Source: Lachnospiraceae bacterium UBA7093
GTDB lineage: Bacteria > Bacillota > Clostridia > Lachnospirales > Lachnospiraceae
Direction: 5' to 3'
DNA: 34,007 nucleotides
Assembly: GCA_002492465.1 (NCBI GenBank)
Contig: DKYT01000025.1
Span: 43,366 to 77,372 of the forward strand
The notes under the pieces were generated by a model, which saw only the letters and a program-made list of their open reading frames with translations, did not search any database and had not been told where the DNA came from. Numbering within the stretch: the stretch's first letter is position 1; the number at the start of each line of letters is the position of its first letter. The position numbers and the translations under genes are program-made. Below are positions 8,333 through 17,107 of the stretch, piece by piece.

Positions 8333-8797
8333 ATGAAAGGCATATTTTCGGTTGATGTAATTGCTGTGGCAGTAGCAGTGATAGTGATTTTTCTTGCGGC
8401 GGTTATTTTAAGGCTGATTCTTTTAAAAAGGCGCAAGGCAACGGATCTTTTTGAAGATATGGAAGGGCATGACTTTGAATACTTCTGCGCAGACCTTCTC
8501 AGGCAAAAGGGGTTCACCGAGGTAGAAGTAACAAAGGGCAGCGGAGATTACGGGGTTGATATTCTGGCGGAAAAGGACGGCGTAACCTATGGCATTCAAT
8601 GTAAATGCTATACGTCGCCGGTAGGGGTAAAGGCAATCCAGGAGGCATATGCAGGCAGAGATTATTACGACCGGATGGTGGGCGCTGTGATGACCAACCA
8701 GTATTTTACCTCGCCTGCAGTGGAAGCGGCGAAAAAGCTTAAAATACTGCTTTGGGACGGCGGCTACATAGAGTCTATGATGGAGGAAAGCCCATAA
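8333..8797 (+). CDS. Membrane-anchored Mrr-type restriction endonuclease-like protein
   Basis: The start at 8333 follows GGAGG at the right distance; the upstream in-frame ATG at 8321 overlaps that site. The 154-residue product has one N-terminal membrane helix (about residues 7-30), a basic linker (LKRRK) and a compact Mrr_cat domain. Catalytic-type positions are E49, D76 in GDYGVD, and Q89-C-K91, the QxK version of the PD-(D/E)xK core. Mrr-like domains cleave modified DNA, but short single-helix membrane-anchored forms are widespread and untested. There is no methyltransferase gene nearby, so it is not a classic restriction-modification pair. Confidence 0.85.
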   Translation: MKGIFSVDVIAVAVAVIVIFLAAVILRLILLKRRKATDLFEDMEGHDFEYFCADLLRQKGFTEVEVTKGSGDYGVDILAEKDGVTYGIQCKCYTSPVGVKAIQEAYAGRDYYDRMVGAVMTNQYFTSPAVEAAKKLKILLWDGGYIESMMEESP

Positions 8798-8811
8798 GCA
8801 GGTTAAAGCAT

Positions 8812-8852
8812 GCAGCAGGCGCGGGGAAGGGCTTAGGAATAGAGCCTGCTGC
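8812..8852. repeat. Perfect 9 bp inverted repeat between convergent genes
   Basis: GCAGCAGGC (8812-8820) and GCCTGCTGC (8844-8852) are perfect inverted copies separated by 23 bases. The stop codon of the DUF885 gene lies in the loop. Neither side has a T-tract, so it may stabilise or process RNA ends of both genes rather than terminate by the classic mechanism. Confidence 0.6.
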
Positions 8853-10650
8853 GCAGCCCCTGAAAGTCGGAAGGACCGGTTTCCAGGACGAACTGGTGGA
8901 AGCGCTGCAGAGAAAAAGAATTTCCCCAGCGATTTCGAGCCTCCTCCTTAAGGGAAAGAAATTCCATAAAGCCCAGATAATATTTCAGGTAGTTTACAGG
9001 CTCCTCTACAATGTACTGGTAAACGGCAGCCGAGGCTTCCGGGCTTGTGATGCCCAGTTTTTGAAGAATTGCCGTTACCTTTGCCGGGGAGGCGCCTTCG
9101 TAATGGATGGCAATGTCCAGCAGGGAATAAAGGCAGAGCTGGAGATTTCTGCTCAGCCGGCATACCTCATACCACGCGGCAGCCTGGGGATCGGAATCCT
9201 GTACCAGCGCCTGGGCATATTGATAGGACATATTTTCCACGTAAAGCGCCCAGCCCTCCACGTAACCGCCGTAGTGTAAAAGATGGCGGATACGGGAAGT
9301 ATCGGTTTGGTTCATGTAAAGCTGACTGTAAACAGTCTGATAAAGATGACCGGGATAGCCCTCATGCGCCAGGGTGGTGTATAGTGTCAGGGCGTCCGGA
9401 GAATGTTTGCGGTTAATGTAGATGATGTTGTTGCTCATATCATCTATGGGAGGCGTCAAGTAATAAGCGGGGCTGCAATAGTCTTCCATGGAAGGGGAAA
9501 CGCTTTTAACGGTATAGGAAGGGCTGAAGCTGGAATCCTGAGGAACAGGGAAAGAAGGAAAATCCGAACCCATCTGTTTCCTCAGATCTTCCAGCATTTC
9601 TTCCGGAGAGGCATAGGGAAAATGAACGGTCTCTCCGGAGGAGACGGCGGCAAGCTGAGGATGCTGAACCAGCAGCCTGTGCATGGCGGAAAGATTTTGC
9701 TGAAAATCCTGATAGAGCAGGTTTTTGATTTCTGCAATGGTTCTGGAGGAGCCGGTGGTGGAGGTAAGCAGATATTCGTAATAAGCGCGGCCGTCCGGGA
9801 AATAGCAAAGTCCCATTTCGTTTGAACCGCTTCCCTGAAGAATGGTAAAAGCATCGGCAACCTCCTCATAGGCAGGCGCCATAACGGTGGTGAGAAGGCG
9901 GTCGTTTTCGGACATCCACATTTCTTTTTGCTCCCGGGTAACGATGCCCTGATCCACCAGAGCATTCAGCCTTTCTTCAAAGGTTGTGTGAAGAAAATGA
10001 TTCCCCTGGGAAAGACTGTCCGAATCCATAATGGAGCAGCACTGTTCAATAATTTTGCCTGCGGAGGAATCGGACATAAAAAGCCGGTTCTCTGATTTCT
10101 CTTTTTCATATGCGATTAACCCGTCAAAATAGGTATCTGTTTGGTCCAGAAGATCTAAATAATCTTCCACATCTTTTGCGCAGCGGAAGGTATAATCGGC
10201 AAGAAGAATGGGAAGACCGGACTGCATTCCGGAGGAGGGCGATAAAGGCTCGTCATAGTAAGGGTAGGCAGCGCCCGTAAGCCGCAGGGACAGATAGCGT
10301 GTTAACAGACCATAAGTATAAGAGTCGTTTTCACTTAAATGTTCGGGAGATATGTCTGAAAGCCGGTCCAGGGTGGCGCGGAGCTCTTCTTCTCCGTTAT
10401 CAGGCTCCGGCTGCCAGGAGGGCAAAAGGGCTTCTCCGGTCAGCCCGTATTCTTCGGGAAAGGCAAGGGTGTAATGGAGGCTTAAGGTATTACCGGAAAG
10501 CTCCGAATAAAACAGCTCTTCGGTTAAGGCTTTAAATTTGCGGCTGTCGTTTGTGTACAGAAACCAACCGAGAAACAGAGAAACAAAGAAAACAAGCAGA
10601 AGGGAAACCAGTAGTTTTTGCCTGCGGCTCAGTTTAGCATGAAAAGACAT
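8833..10650 (-). CDS. DUF885 family membrane-anchored metallopeptidase-like protein
   Basis: The 605-residue product starts with a basic segment and one hydrophobic helix (residues about 13-31), followed by a large extracellular domain. It carries H429-EGYPG-H435 inside 'LAHEGYPGHLYQ'. This is the hallmark of DUF885 proteins and resembles a gluzincin zinc-binding helix. A second conserved block with 'YGGYVEGWALYVE' supplies the likely third ligand glutamate. GGAG lies ten bases before the ATG. The family is thought to be zinc carboxypeptidase or dipeptidase-like, but substrates are poorly known. Its gene is divergent from the transketolase operon and convergent with the Mrr-like gene. Confidence 0.85.
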   Translation of the reverse strand: MSFHAKLSRRQKLLVSLLLVFFVSLFLGWFLYTNDSRKFKALTEELFYSELSGNTLSLHYTLAFPEEYGLTGEALLPSWQPEPDNGEEELRATLDRLSDISPEHLSENDSYTYGLLTRYLSLRLTGAAYPYYDEPLSPSSGMQSGLPILLADYTFRCAKDVEDYLDLLDQTDTYFDGLIAYEKEKSENRLFMSDSSAGKIIEQCCSIMDSDSLSQGNHFLHTTFEERLNALVDQGIVTREQKEMWMSENDRLLTTVMAPAYEEVADAFTILQGSGSNEMGLCYFPDGRAYYEYLLTSTTGSSRTIAEIKNLLYQDFQQNLSAMHRLLVQHPQLAAVSSGETVHFPYASPEEMLEDLRKQMGSDFPSFPVPQDSSFSPSYTVKSVSPSMEDYCSPAYYLTPPIDDMSNNIIYINRKHSPDALTLYTTLAHEGYPGHLYQTVYSQLYMNQTDTSRIRHLLHYGGYVEGWALYVENMSYQYAQALVQDSDPQAAAWYEVCRLSRNLQLCLYSLLDIAIHYEGASPAKVTAILQKLGITSPEASAAVYQYIVEEPVNYLKYYLGFMEFLSLKEEARNRWGNSFSLQRFHQFVLETGPSDFQGLRSRLYS

Positions 10651-10731
10651 AATCGTAATCTCCTGTAGGTGCTCATTTGAGTATATGAGCGGTAAAACTA
10701 AAAAATACGCGGCGAGGGCTTGAATAGCGTA

Positions 10732-10760
10732 TAGACTATGACCTTAAAATATGGTAAAAT
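10732..10760 (+). promoter_or_regulatory. Promoter of the transketolase operon
   Basis: TAGACT (10732-10737), a 17-base spacer and TAAAAT (10755-10760) give a start near 10767. The imperfect hairpin or operator TTCGG-ATA-CCGAA (10770-10782) lies directly at the predicted start of the transcript. Confidence 0.6.
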
Positions 10761-10828
10761 ACTATACGGTTCGGATACCGAATTTGAGGAGTATATGAAA
10801 GCGTTTTATCATGGGAACGGAGGAGAAT

Positions 10829-11671
10829 ATGAAGAATCTGGAACTTAAAAAAATTGCCAATGAAGTGCGCAAGGGCATTGTGACGGCAGTCCATAGCGCG
10901 AAAGCGGGGCACCCCGGGGGATCCCTGTCGGCGGCGGATCTTTATACATATTTATATTTTGAAGAAATGAATATTGATCCCCAAAATCCTAAGATGGAAA
11001 ACAGGGATCGTTTCGTATTGTCTAAGGGACACACTGCTCCGGGTTTATATTCTGCGCTGGCGCACAGAGGCTTTTTCCCGGTGGAGGATCTTGTGACGCT
11101 GCGCAAGCTGGGATCCTATTTGCAGGGACATCCCTGTATGCAGCATATTCCGGGGGTGGATATGTCAAGCGGTTCCCTGGGACAGGGTATTTCAGCCGCC
11201 GTAGGAATGGCGCTTGCCGGAAAGATGGATGGAAAGGATTTTCGTGTTTACACTCTGCTTGGAGATGGAGAGCTGCAGGAAGGTCAGGTGTGGGAGGCGT
11301 CCATGTTTGCAGGTTACCGTAAACTGGACAATCTTGTTGTAATTGTAGATAATAACGGGCTTCAGATCGACGGACCTGTGGATAAGGTCTGCTCACCGTA
11401 TCCCATTGACAGGAAATTCGAGGCTTTCAATTTCCATACGATTAATATAGACGCCCATGATTTTGACGCCATCCGCGCCGCCTTTCAGGAGGCACGGGAG
11501 ACAAAAGGAATGCCCACTGCAATTATCGCTCACAGCATAAAGGGAAAAGGCGTTTCCTTTATGGAGGGCAACGTAGGGTGGCACGGGAAAGCGCCTGACG
11601 ATGAACAGTATGCAGTGGCAATGGTGGATCTTGAAAAAATCAGTGAAGAGCTTTTAAGGGAGGAAGCATGA
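10829..11671 (+). CDS. Transketolase, N-terminal (TPP-binding) subunit
   Basis: The ATG at 10829 is preceded by GGAGG with five bases of spacing; an upstream in-frame ATG at 10811 overlaps it. The 280-residue product is the N-terminal half of a split transketolase. Visible features are 'AKAGHPGGSLSAAD' near the start, 'LSKGHTAPGLYSAL', and the thiamine pyrophosphate motif G145-DGELQEG followed by a conserved NN about 28 residues later. It exchanges two-carbon ketol units between sugar phosphates, together with the C-terminal subunit encoded next. The two genes overlap by four bases (ATGA), so they are translationally coupled. Confidence 0.95.
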   Translation: MKNLELKKIANEVRKGIVTAVHSAKAGHPGGSLSAADLYTYLYFEEMNIDPQNPKMENRDRFVLSKGHTAPGLYSALAHRGFFPVEDLVTLRKLGSYLQGHPCMQHIPGVDMSSGSLGQGISAAVGMALAGKMDGKDFRVYTLLGDGELQEGQVWEASMFAGYRKLDNLVVIVDNNGLQIDGPVDKVCSPYPIDRKFEAFNFHTINIDAHDFDAIRAAFQEARETKGMPTAIIAHSIKGKGVSFMEGNVGWHGKAPDDEQYAVAMVDLEKISEELLREEA

Positions 11672-12618
11672 TGGCGGAGAATACAGGAAAGAAAATAGCA
11701 ACCAGAGAAAGCTATGGAAATGCCCTTGTGGCTCTGGGAGCAGAGAATCCCAATGTGGTTGTGCTGGATGCCGACCTTGCCGCCGCAACCAAAACGGGAG
11801 TATTTCAGAAGGCATATCCGGACAGACACATCGATTGCGGTATTGCCGAAAGCAATATGGTGGGAGTTGCCGCAGGGCTTGCCACGGCGGGGAAAATTCC
11901 TTTTGTCAGCAGTTTCGCAATGTTTGTGGCAGGCAGAGCCTTTGAACAGGTCAGAAATTCCGTGGGCTACCCCCATTTGAATGTGAAAATCGGAGCAACC
12001 CATGCCGGCATTACAGTCGGGGAAGACGGCGCATCCCATCAATGCAATGAGGATATTGCTTTAATGAGAACCATTCCCGGCATGGTGGTTATGTGCCCGG
12101 CGGACGATATAGAGGCAAAGGCAGCGGTCAGGGCAGCTGCAGAATATGAAGGACCTGTTTACATGAGGTTCGGACGCGCGGCATGTCCTGTGATCAATGA
12201 CAGACCCGGCTATCAGTTTGAGATCGGCAAGGGAACCCTCCTGAAAGAGGGAAAAGATCTTACCATTGTGGCAACGGGTATCTGCGTGGGGAACGCGCTG
12301 GAGGCGGCTGCAATGCTGGAAGCAGAAGGAATAAGCGCAGAGGTAATTAATATCTGCACCATTAAGCCTTTGGATGAGGAGCTGATCGTGCAGTCGGCAA
12401 AAAAAACCGGCAAAGTGGTGACGGCTGAAGAGCATTCTGTAATCGGAGGGCTTGGCAGCGCAGTATGCGACGCGCTCTGTAAGGCTTACCCGGTACCGGT
12501 GATGAAGATTGGAATGCAGGATGTGTTTGGCGAGTCAGGTTCTGCGGCGGCGCTGGTTGAAAAGTATCAATTGGATGGAAAGGGAATTTACCAGCAGATA
12601 AAGGACTTTTTGAAATAA
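11668..12618 (+). CDS. Transketolase, C-terminal subunit
   Basis: The 316-residue product contains the pyrimidine-binding domain ('LDADLAAATKTGVF', 'CGIAESNMVGVAAGLA') and the C-terminal transketolase domain, and completes the split enzyme. GGGAGG precedes two consecutive ATG codons; the first overlaps the stop of the N-terminal subunit gene. The Glu in 'GIAESN' corresponds to the residue that activates the thiamine cofactor. Split transketolases of this kind are common in Clostridia. The 17-base gap to the epimerase gene points to one pentose-phosphate transcript. Confidence 0.95.
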   Translation: MMAENTGKKIATRESYGNALVALGAENPNVVVLDADLAAATKTGVFQKAYPDRHIDCGIAESNMVGVAAGLATAGKIPFVSSFAMFVAGRAFEQVRNSVGYPHLNVKIGATHAGITVGEDGASHQCNEDIALMRTIPGMVVMCPADDIEAKAAVRAAAEYEGPVYMRFGRAACPVINDRPGYQFEIGKGTLLKEGKDLTIVATGICVGNALEAAAMLEAEGISAEVINICTIKPLDEELIVQSAKKTGKVVTAEEHSVIGGLGSAVCDALCKAYPVPVMKIGMQDVFGESGSAAALVEKYQLDGKGIYQQIKDFLK

Positions 12619-12635
12619 GACACGGAGAATAAATT

Positions 12636-13316
12636 ATGTACATTTTAGCGCCATCTCTTCTTGGGGCAGATTTTAATATACTTGGACAACAGATCAAAGA
12701 AACGGAGGAAGCGGGTGCGGAGTATCTTCATATAGATGTTATGGATGGTATTTTTGTTCCCAGCATTTCCTTTGGGATGCCGCTCATTCGTTCCATCAGG
12801 GAAACCAGCAGACAGTTTTTTGACGTTCACTTGATGATTGTGAATCCCGAAAGATACATTCGGGAGTTTGCAGAGTGCGGTGCAGACGGCATTACTTTTC
12901 ATTTGGAGGCAGTGGGGCAGCCTCAAAAAGTCATTGAAGAAATACATGCCGCCGGTTTAAAAGCGGGGATTTCCATTAAGCCGGGAACCCCTGTTGAAGC
13001 GGTTTATCCGTACCTGACAGATGTGGAATTGGTTTTGGTTATGAGCGTGGAGCCGGGGTTTGGAGGACAGCCTTTTATGCCGGAGGCATATGAGAGAATA
13101 AGCAGGCTCAGAAGCTATATCGATCAGAACCGTCTGCCGGTGAAGATAGAGGTGGACGGCGGCGTAGGTAAGAAAAATGTGAGAGAAGTGATAGGAGCCG
13201 GAGCGGATATCTGCGTAGCCGGTTCCGCTGTATTTAAGAAAAGAAGCATCAGTGAAAATATTTTTCACTTTATGCAGGCATTTAAAGAAAAAGAGCAAAA
13301 AGAAGACGACAAATAA
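12636..13316 (+). CDS. rpe: Ribulose-phosphate 3-epimerase
   Basis: The 226-residue product has the expected length and fold motifs. These are 'LGADFNILGQQI' at the first strand, the metal-binding 'LHIDVMDG' and 'DVHLMI', and 'EVDGGVG' near the end carrying the catalytic aspartate. It interconverts ribulose 5-phosphate and xylulose 5-phosphate, and so feeds the transketolase encoded immediately upstream. CGGAG precedes the ATG. Some homologues act on allulose 6-phosphate, but the context favours Rpe. Confidence 0.95.
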   Translation: MYILAPSLLGADFNILGQQIKETEEAGAEYLHIDVMDGIFVPSISFGMPLIRSIRETSRQFFDVHLMIVNPERYIREFAECGADGITFHLEAVGQPQKVIEEIHAAGLKAGISIKPGTPVEAVYPYLTDVELVLVMSVEPGFGGQPFMPEAYERISRLRSYIDQNRLPVKIEVDGGVGKKNVREVIGAGADICVAGSAVFKKRSISENIFHFMQAFKEKEQKEDDK

Positions 13317-13317
13317 A

Positions 13318-14190
13318 ATGGAAAAGATAGGAAGAAATGAGCCCTGCTGGTGCGGCAGTGGGAAAAAATATAAAACATGCCATATGATGCAGGACGAAAA
13401 GGTCCATCACTATGAGCTCCAGGGGCATATAGTACCTGGAAGGCACATCTTAAAGACAAAAGAGCAGATTCAGGGCATTAAGGAAAGCAGCGTGATTAAT
13501 ATGGCGGTGCTGGACGCTGTGGAGAAGATGATCGGTCCGGGCGTCAGCACTCAGGAGATCGACGATGTGGTAGAGAAGGTTACGAGGCAGATGGGAGGCA
13601 TTCCGGCGCCTTTGCATTACGAAGGATTTCCCAAAAGTGTCTGTACTTCCATTAACCAGGTGGTCTGCCATGGCATTCCGTCTTCGGATATTATTTTAAA
13701 AGACGGGGATATTATCAATGTGGATGTATCCACTATTTATAAAGGATATTTTTCCGATTCCTCCAGAATGTATTGTATCGGAGAGGTAAGCCGGGAGAAG
13801 AAAAAACTTGTGCAGGTGACCAGGGAATGTGTGGAAAAAGGGCTTGCCATGGTTAAACCCTGGAATTTCCTGGGAGATATGGCGCAGGCGGTAAACGATC
13901 ATGCGAAGGCAAACGGATACAGCGTGGTGGTTGAAATCGGAGGTCATGGAGTGGGATTGGAGTTTCATGAGGAGCCTTTTGTGAGCTACGTGACGAAAGC
14001 TGGCACAGAGATGCTGATGGTTCCCGGAATGGTATTTACCATTGAGCCCATGGTAAATATGGGCACAAGCGAAATCTATATTGACGATAAAGATGGATGG
14101 ACAGTCTATACGGAGGACGGAAAACCCTCCGCTCAGTGGGAGATCACTGTGGCAGTTACGGAGACAGGATATGAAGTTCTGACATGGTGA
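13318..14190 (+). CDS. map: Methionine aminopeptidase with N-terminal SEC-C zinc motif
   Basis: The 290-residue enzyme removes the initiator methionine from new proteins. It starts with a SEC-C zinc motif (RNEPCWCGSGKKYKTCH), which often marks ribosome- or SecA-linked proteins. A type I peptidase domain follows, with metal ligands in 'NVDVSTIYKGYFSD' (two Asp), 'GGHGVG' (His), 'FTIEPMV' (Glu) and 'QWEITV' (Glu). The ATG lies one base after the rpe stop and no Shine-Dalgarno sequence is visible, so translation probably depends on re-initiation after rpe. The SEC-C form is common in Clostridia as a second copy besides a housekeeping map in the ribosomal operon. Confidence 0.93.
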   Translation: MEKIGRNEPCWCGSGKKYKTCHMMQDEKVHHYELQGHIVPGRHILKTKEQIQGIKESSVINMAVLDAVEKMIGPGVSTQEIDDVVEKVTRQMGGIPAPLHYEGFPKSVCTSINQVVCHGIPSSDIILKDGDIINVDVSTIYKGYFSDSSRMYCIGEVSREKKKLVQVTRECVEKGLAMVKPWNFLGDMAQAVNDHAKANGYSVVVEIGGHGVGLEFHEEPFVSYVTKAGTEMLMVPGMVFTIEPMVNMGTSEIYIDDKDGWTVYTEDGKPSAQWEITVAVTETGYEVLTW

Positions 14191-14223
14191 GGCGCGCGCC
14201 AAAAGGAGTGAAGGAATAAATTC

Positions 14224-15681
14224 ATGTATGATGTGGTCATTATTGGAGCAGGCGTAAGCGGATGCGCTATTGCAAGGGAATTGTCCCGATTTCAACTGAA
14301 GATTCTGGTGCTTGAAAAGGAACCGGATGTATGCGAAGGAACCTCCAAGGCAAACAGCGGTATTGTTCATGCGGGGTATGATGCCAAGCCGGGAACGCTG
14401 AAGGCACGTTTAAATGTAGAAGGCAGCCGCAAGATGGAGGCGCTTTCAAAAGAACTGGATTTTCCCTATCGAAGAAATGGTTCCCTTGTGCTTTGCTTCG
14501 ATGAAAAAGACAGGGATAAGCTCTTCGTATTAAAGGAAAGAGGAGAGACAAACGGCGTAGAGGGAATCCGCATTGTGGAGCGGCAGGAACTGCTGGAGCT
14601 GGAACCTAATGTGGGGGATGCTGCAGTGGCGGCGCTTTATGCCCCCTTAGGCGGGATTGTCTGTCCCTTTGGATTGAACATTGCATTGGCGGAGAACGCC
14701 GCAGTAAACGGGGCGGAGTTTGTATTTGAAGCGGAAGTCCAGGAGATAGAAAAAAGGCGGGAAGGCTATCTTGTGCGTACCTCAAAGCAGGACTATGAAA
14801 CAAAAGTGGTGGTCAATGCCGCTGGTGTTTATGCAGATCAGATGCACAATATGGTCAGTGGGATGAAAATGAAGATTACGCCCAGAAGGGGAGAGTATCT
14901 TCTTTACGATAAAAATGTAGGCGGCATAGTCAGCCATACGCTTTTTCAGCTGCCTACAGAGCTGGGAAAGGGAATTCTGGTAACGCCTACGGTACATGGA
15001 AATCTGCTTACAGGTCCCACGGCGCAGGATGTTCCGGGCAAGGAGGAAACCGATACTTCCCGGGAGGGGCTGGAGCGTATTACAGAACGGGCGGCGCTGA
15101 GTATAAAGGAAATCCCATGCCGGCAGGTGATTACTTCCTTTGCAGGGCTTCGCGCCCATATAACAGAGTTTTCAGGGAAAGAAACAGGTGACTTTGTCAT
15201 CGGCGAAGCGGCGGATGCTCCAGGATTTATAGATGTGGCTGGCATAGAGTCGCCGGGGCTTTCCTGTGCGCCTGCAACGGGAGAGTATGTTGCTCATATG
15301 GTGAAGGAAATACTGCATCCCCAAAAGAAAGAAAATTTTATCAGCACCAGAAAGGGAATTCCAAGTATAGCGCTTGCTTCTGACGAGGAGCGTCACAGAC
15401 TTATAAAGGAAAACCCTGCGTACGGTAATGTGGTATGCCGTTGCGAAACGGTGACAGAGGGTGAGATTCTGGATGCCATACGAAGACCCTTAGGGGCAAG
15501 AACCACAGACGGCGTGAAACGGCGTACGCGTGCCGGTATGGGACGGTGCCAGGCGGGCTTTTGCAACCCTAAGGTGGTGGAAATCCTTGCCAGGGAATTG
15601 CAGGTGGAGAAAAGTCAGATTCGGAAATCGGGAGAGGGATCATGGTATATCCTGCCCCCGGAGGAAGGAGGAAGCCTGTGA
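14224..15681 (+). CDS. FAD-dependent glycerol-3-phosphate dehydrogenase-like protein with BFD [2Fe-2S] domain
   Basis: The 485-residue product starts with a dinucleotide-binding loop GAGVSG and the DAO-type stretch 'GTSKANSGIVHAGYD', as in GlpA/GlpO and LhgO relatives. The C-terminal domain has C405-R-C407 and C442-QAGF-C447, a BFD-like [2Fe-2S] site. It would oxidise glycerol 3-phosphate to dihydroxyacetone phosphate and pass electrons through the cluster, probably to the flavoprotein encoded next. AAAAGGAG lies upstream. The downstream GTG start overlaps its stop codon. The association with glpK supports the glycerol-3-phosphate assignment over 2-hydroxyglutarate oxidation. Confidence 0.88.
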   Translation: MYDVVIIGAGVSGCAIARELSRFQLKILVLEKEPDVCEGTSKANSGIVHAGYDAKPGTLKARLNVEGSRKMEALSKELDFPYRRNGSLVLCFDEKDRDKLFVLKERGETNGVEGIRIVERQELLELEPNVGDAAVAALYAPLGGIVCPFGLNIALAENAAVNGAEFVFEAEVQEIEKRREGYLVRTSKQDYETKVVVNAAGVYADQMHNMVSGMKMKITPRRGEYLLYDKNVGGIVSHTLFQLPTELGKGILVTPTVHGNLLTGPTAQDVPGKEETDTSREGLERITERAALSIKEIPCRQVITSFAGLRAHITEFSGKETGDFVIGEAADAPGFIDVAGIESPGLSCAPATGEYVAHMVKEILHPQKKENFISTRKGIPSIALASDEERHRLIKENPAYGNVVCRCETVTEGEILDAIRRPLGARTTDGVKRRTRAGMGRCQAGFCNPKVVEILARELQVEKSQIRKSGEGSWYILPPEEGGSL

Positions 15682-17093
15682 AAACAGCAGATCTGGTGGT
15701 TGTGGGCGGAGGTCCTGCCGGAATGGCGGCGGCGCTTGCCGCTTATGAAAAGGGAATAAAGGATATTCTGATTCTGGAAAGAGACGGTGAATTGGGAGGA
15801 ATCCTGAACCAATGTATTCACAACGGTTTTGGGCTTCATACCTTCCAGGAAGAACTGACAGGACCTGAGTATGCGGTTCGCTATATAGATCTGATGGAGG
15901 AAAAGAAGCTTCCTCATCTGTTGAATACAATGGTGGTAGACGTACAGGGAGGGGATTCCTGCATGGTGACCGCGATGAACAAAGAGCTTGGAATGTTTCA
16001 AATAAAGGCAAAAGCGGTGGTTCTTGCTATGGGGTGTCGGGAACGATCCCGAGGGGCAATGAATATACCGGGGTATCGCCCAGCCGGTATTTATTCAGCG
16101 GGAACCGCCCAGCGGTATGTAAATATAGAGGGCAGAATGCCGGGGAGAGAGGCGGTGATTCTGGGGTCCGGAGATATTGGGCTGATTATGGCAAGGCGCA
16201 TGACGCTCCAGGGCGCTAAAGTCAAAATGGTTGCAGAGATTATGCCCTATTCAGGGGGGCTTAAAAGAAATATTGTACAGTGTCTGGATGATTTTGGGAT
16301 TCCTTTAAAGCTCAGCCATACGGTAACAGAAATTCACGGAAAGGAAAGAGTGGAGGGAGTTACGGTAAGCAGAGTGGATGAACATTTGAACCCTGTTTCA
16401 GGAACGGAACAGTTTGTGAAATGCGATACCCTTCTTTTGTCCTGCGGCTTGATTCCGGAAAATGAACTGAGCCGGGAGGCGGGCGCTTTGATGGATGAAG
16501 TGACCCAGGGACCGGTGGTAAACGATCGGCTGGAAACCACGGTACGGGGCATATTTGCCTGCGGCAATGTGCTTCATGTACATGATTTGGTGGACAATGT
16601 GTCCAAGGAGGCAAAAGCCGCCGGGGAATTTGCCGCCGATTATATTCTTTATGGGCAAAGGGAATGGGGGGAAGCGGTGCGTCCCAAGATTCCTGCAAAG
16701 ACAAAATGCACCCTGCCTGAGGACAGAGATACAGGAAGTCAGTTGATCTGCATTGGATGTCCGGTGGGATGTTTGATTACAGCCAGAAGGAAAGAGGACG
16801 GAAGCTTTGACATCAGCGGGAATACCTGTGGAAAGGGAGAAGCCTATGCGCGCAGCGAGATGATGGCTCCGGTACGTACGGTAACCTCCATGATCCGTGT
16901 GGAGGGAGGCTTTGGCCAGGTGGTTCCGGTAAAGACAAAGTCGGAAATTCCCAAGGGAAAGATACGGGAATGTATGGAAGAGATCAAAGGAACAGTGGTG
17001 AAGGCTCCGGTCAGAGTGGGGGATGTACTGATTCAGGGCGTTGCAGGAACTTCGATCAGTGTAATAGCCACCGGAAATGTGGGAGCGGTTTAA
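15678..17093 (+). CDS. FAD/NAD-dependent oxidoreductase fused to a DUF1667 domain
   Basis: The start is a GTG at 15678 preceded by AAGGAGG and overlapping the previous stop (GTGA). An in-frame ATG 36 bases upstream is buried in the previous gene. The 471-residue protein has an FAD-binding GGGPAG near residue 8 and a second Rossmann loop 'GSGDIG'. Residues from about 354 carry a DUF1667 domain with CIGCPVGC and a later 'GNTCGKG', likely an iron or zinc site. In many related bacteria DUF1667 is a separate small gene; here it is one polypeptide. It probably serves as the NADH-linked partner of the dehydrogenase encoded just upstream. Confidence 0.88.
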   Translation: MKTADLVVVGGGPAGMAAALAAYEKGIKDILILERDGELGGILNQCIHNGFGLHTFQEELTGPEYAVRYIDLMEEKKLPHLLNTMVVDVQGGDSCMVTAMNKELGMFQIKAKAVVLAMGCRERSRGAMNIPGYRPAGIYSAGTAQRYVNIEGRMPGREAVILGSGDIGLIMARRMTLQGAKVKMVAEIMPYSGGLKRNIVQCLDDFGIPLKLSHTVTEIHGKERVEGVTVSRVDEHLNPVSGTEQFVKCDTLLLSCGLIPENELSREAGALMDEVTQGPVVNDRLETTVRGIFACGNVLHVHDLVDNVSKEAKAAGEFAADYILYGQREWGEAVRPKIPAKTKCTLPEDRDTGSQLICIGCPVGCLITARRKEDGSFDISGNTCGKGEAYARSEMMAPVRTVTSMIRVEGGFGQVVPVKTKSEIPKGKIRECMEEIKGTVVKAPVRVGDVLIQGVAGTSISVIATGNVGAV

Positions 17094-17107
17094 AATGGAG
17101 GGATAAT

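Noticed and set aside
11530..12042. 170-codon minus-strand frame across the transketolase genes
   Set aside because: Antisense to two confident enzyme genes; its composition is Cys/His-rich, as expected for a mirror frame.
14190..14203. GGCGCGCGCC-like GC-rich stretch after map
   Set aside because: Too short and without a T-tract; it looks like ordinary intergenic sequence before the next ribosome site.
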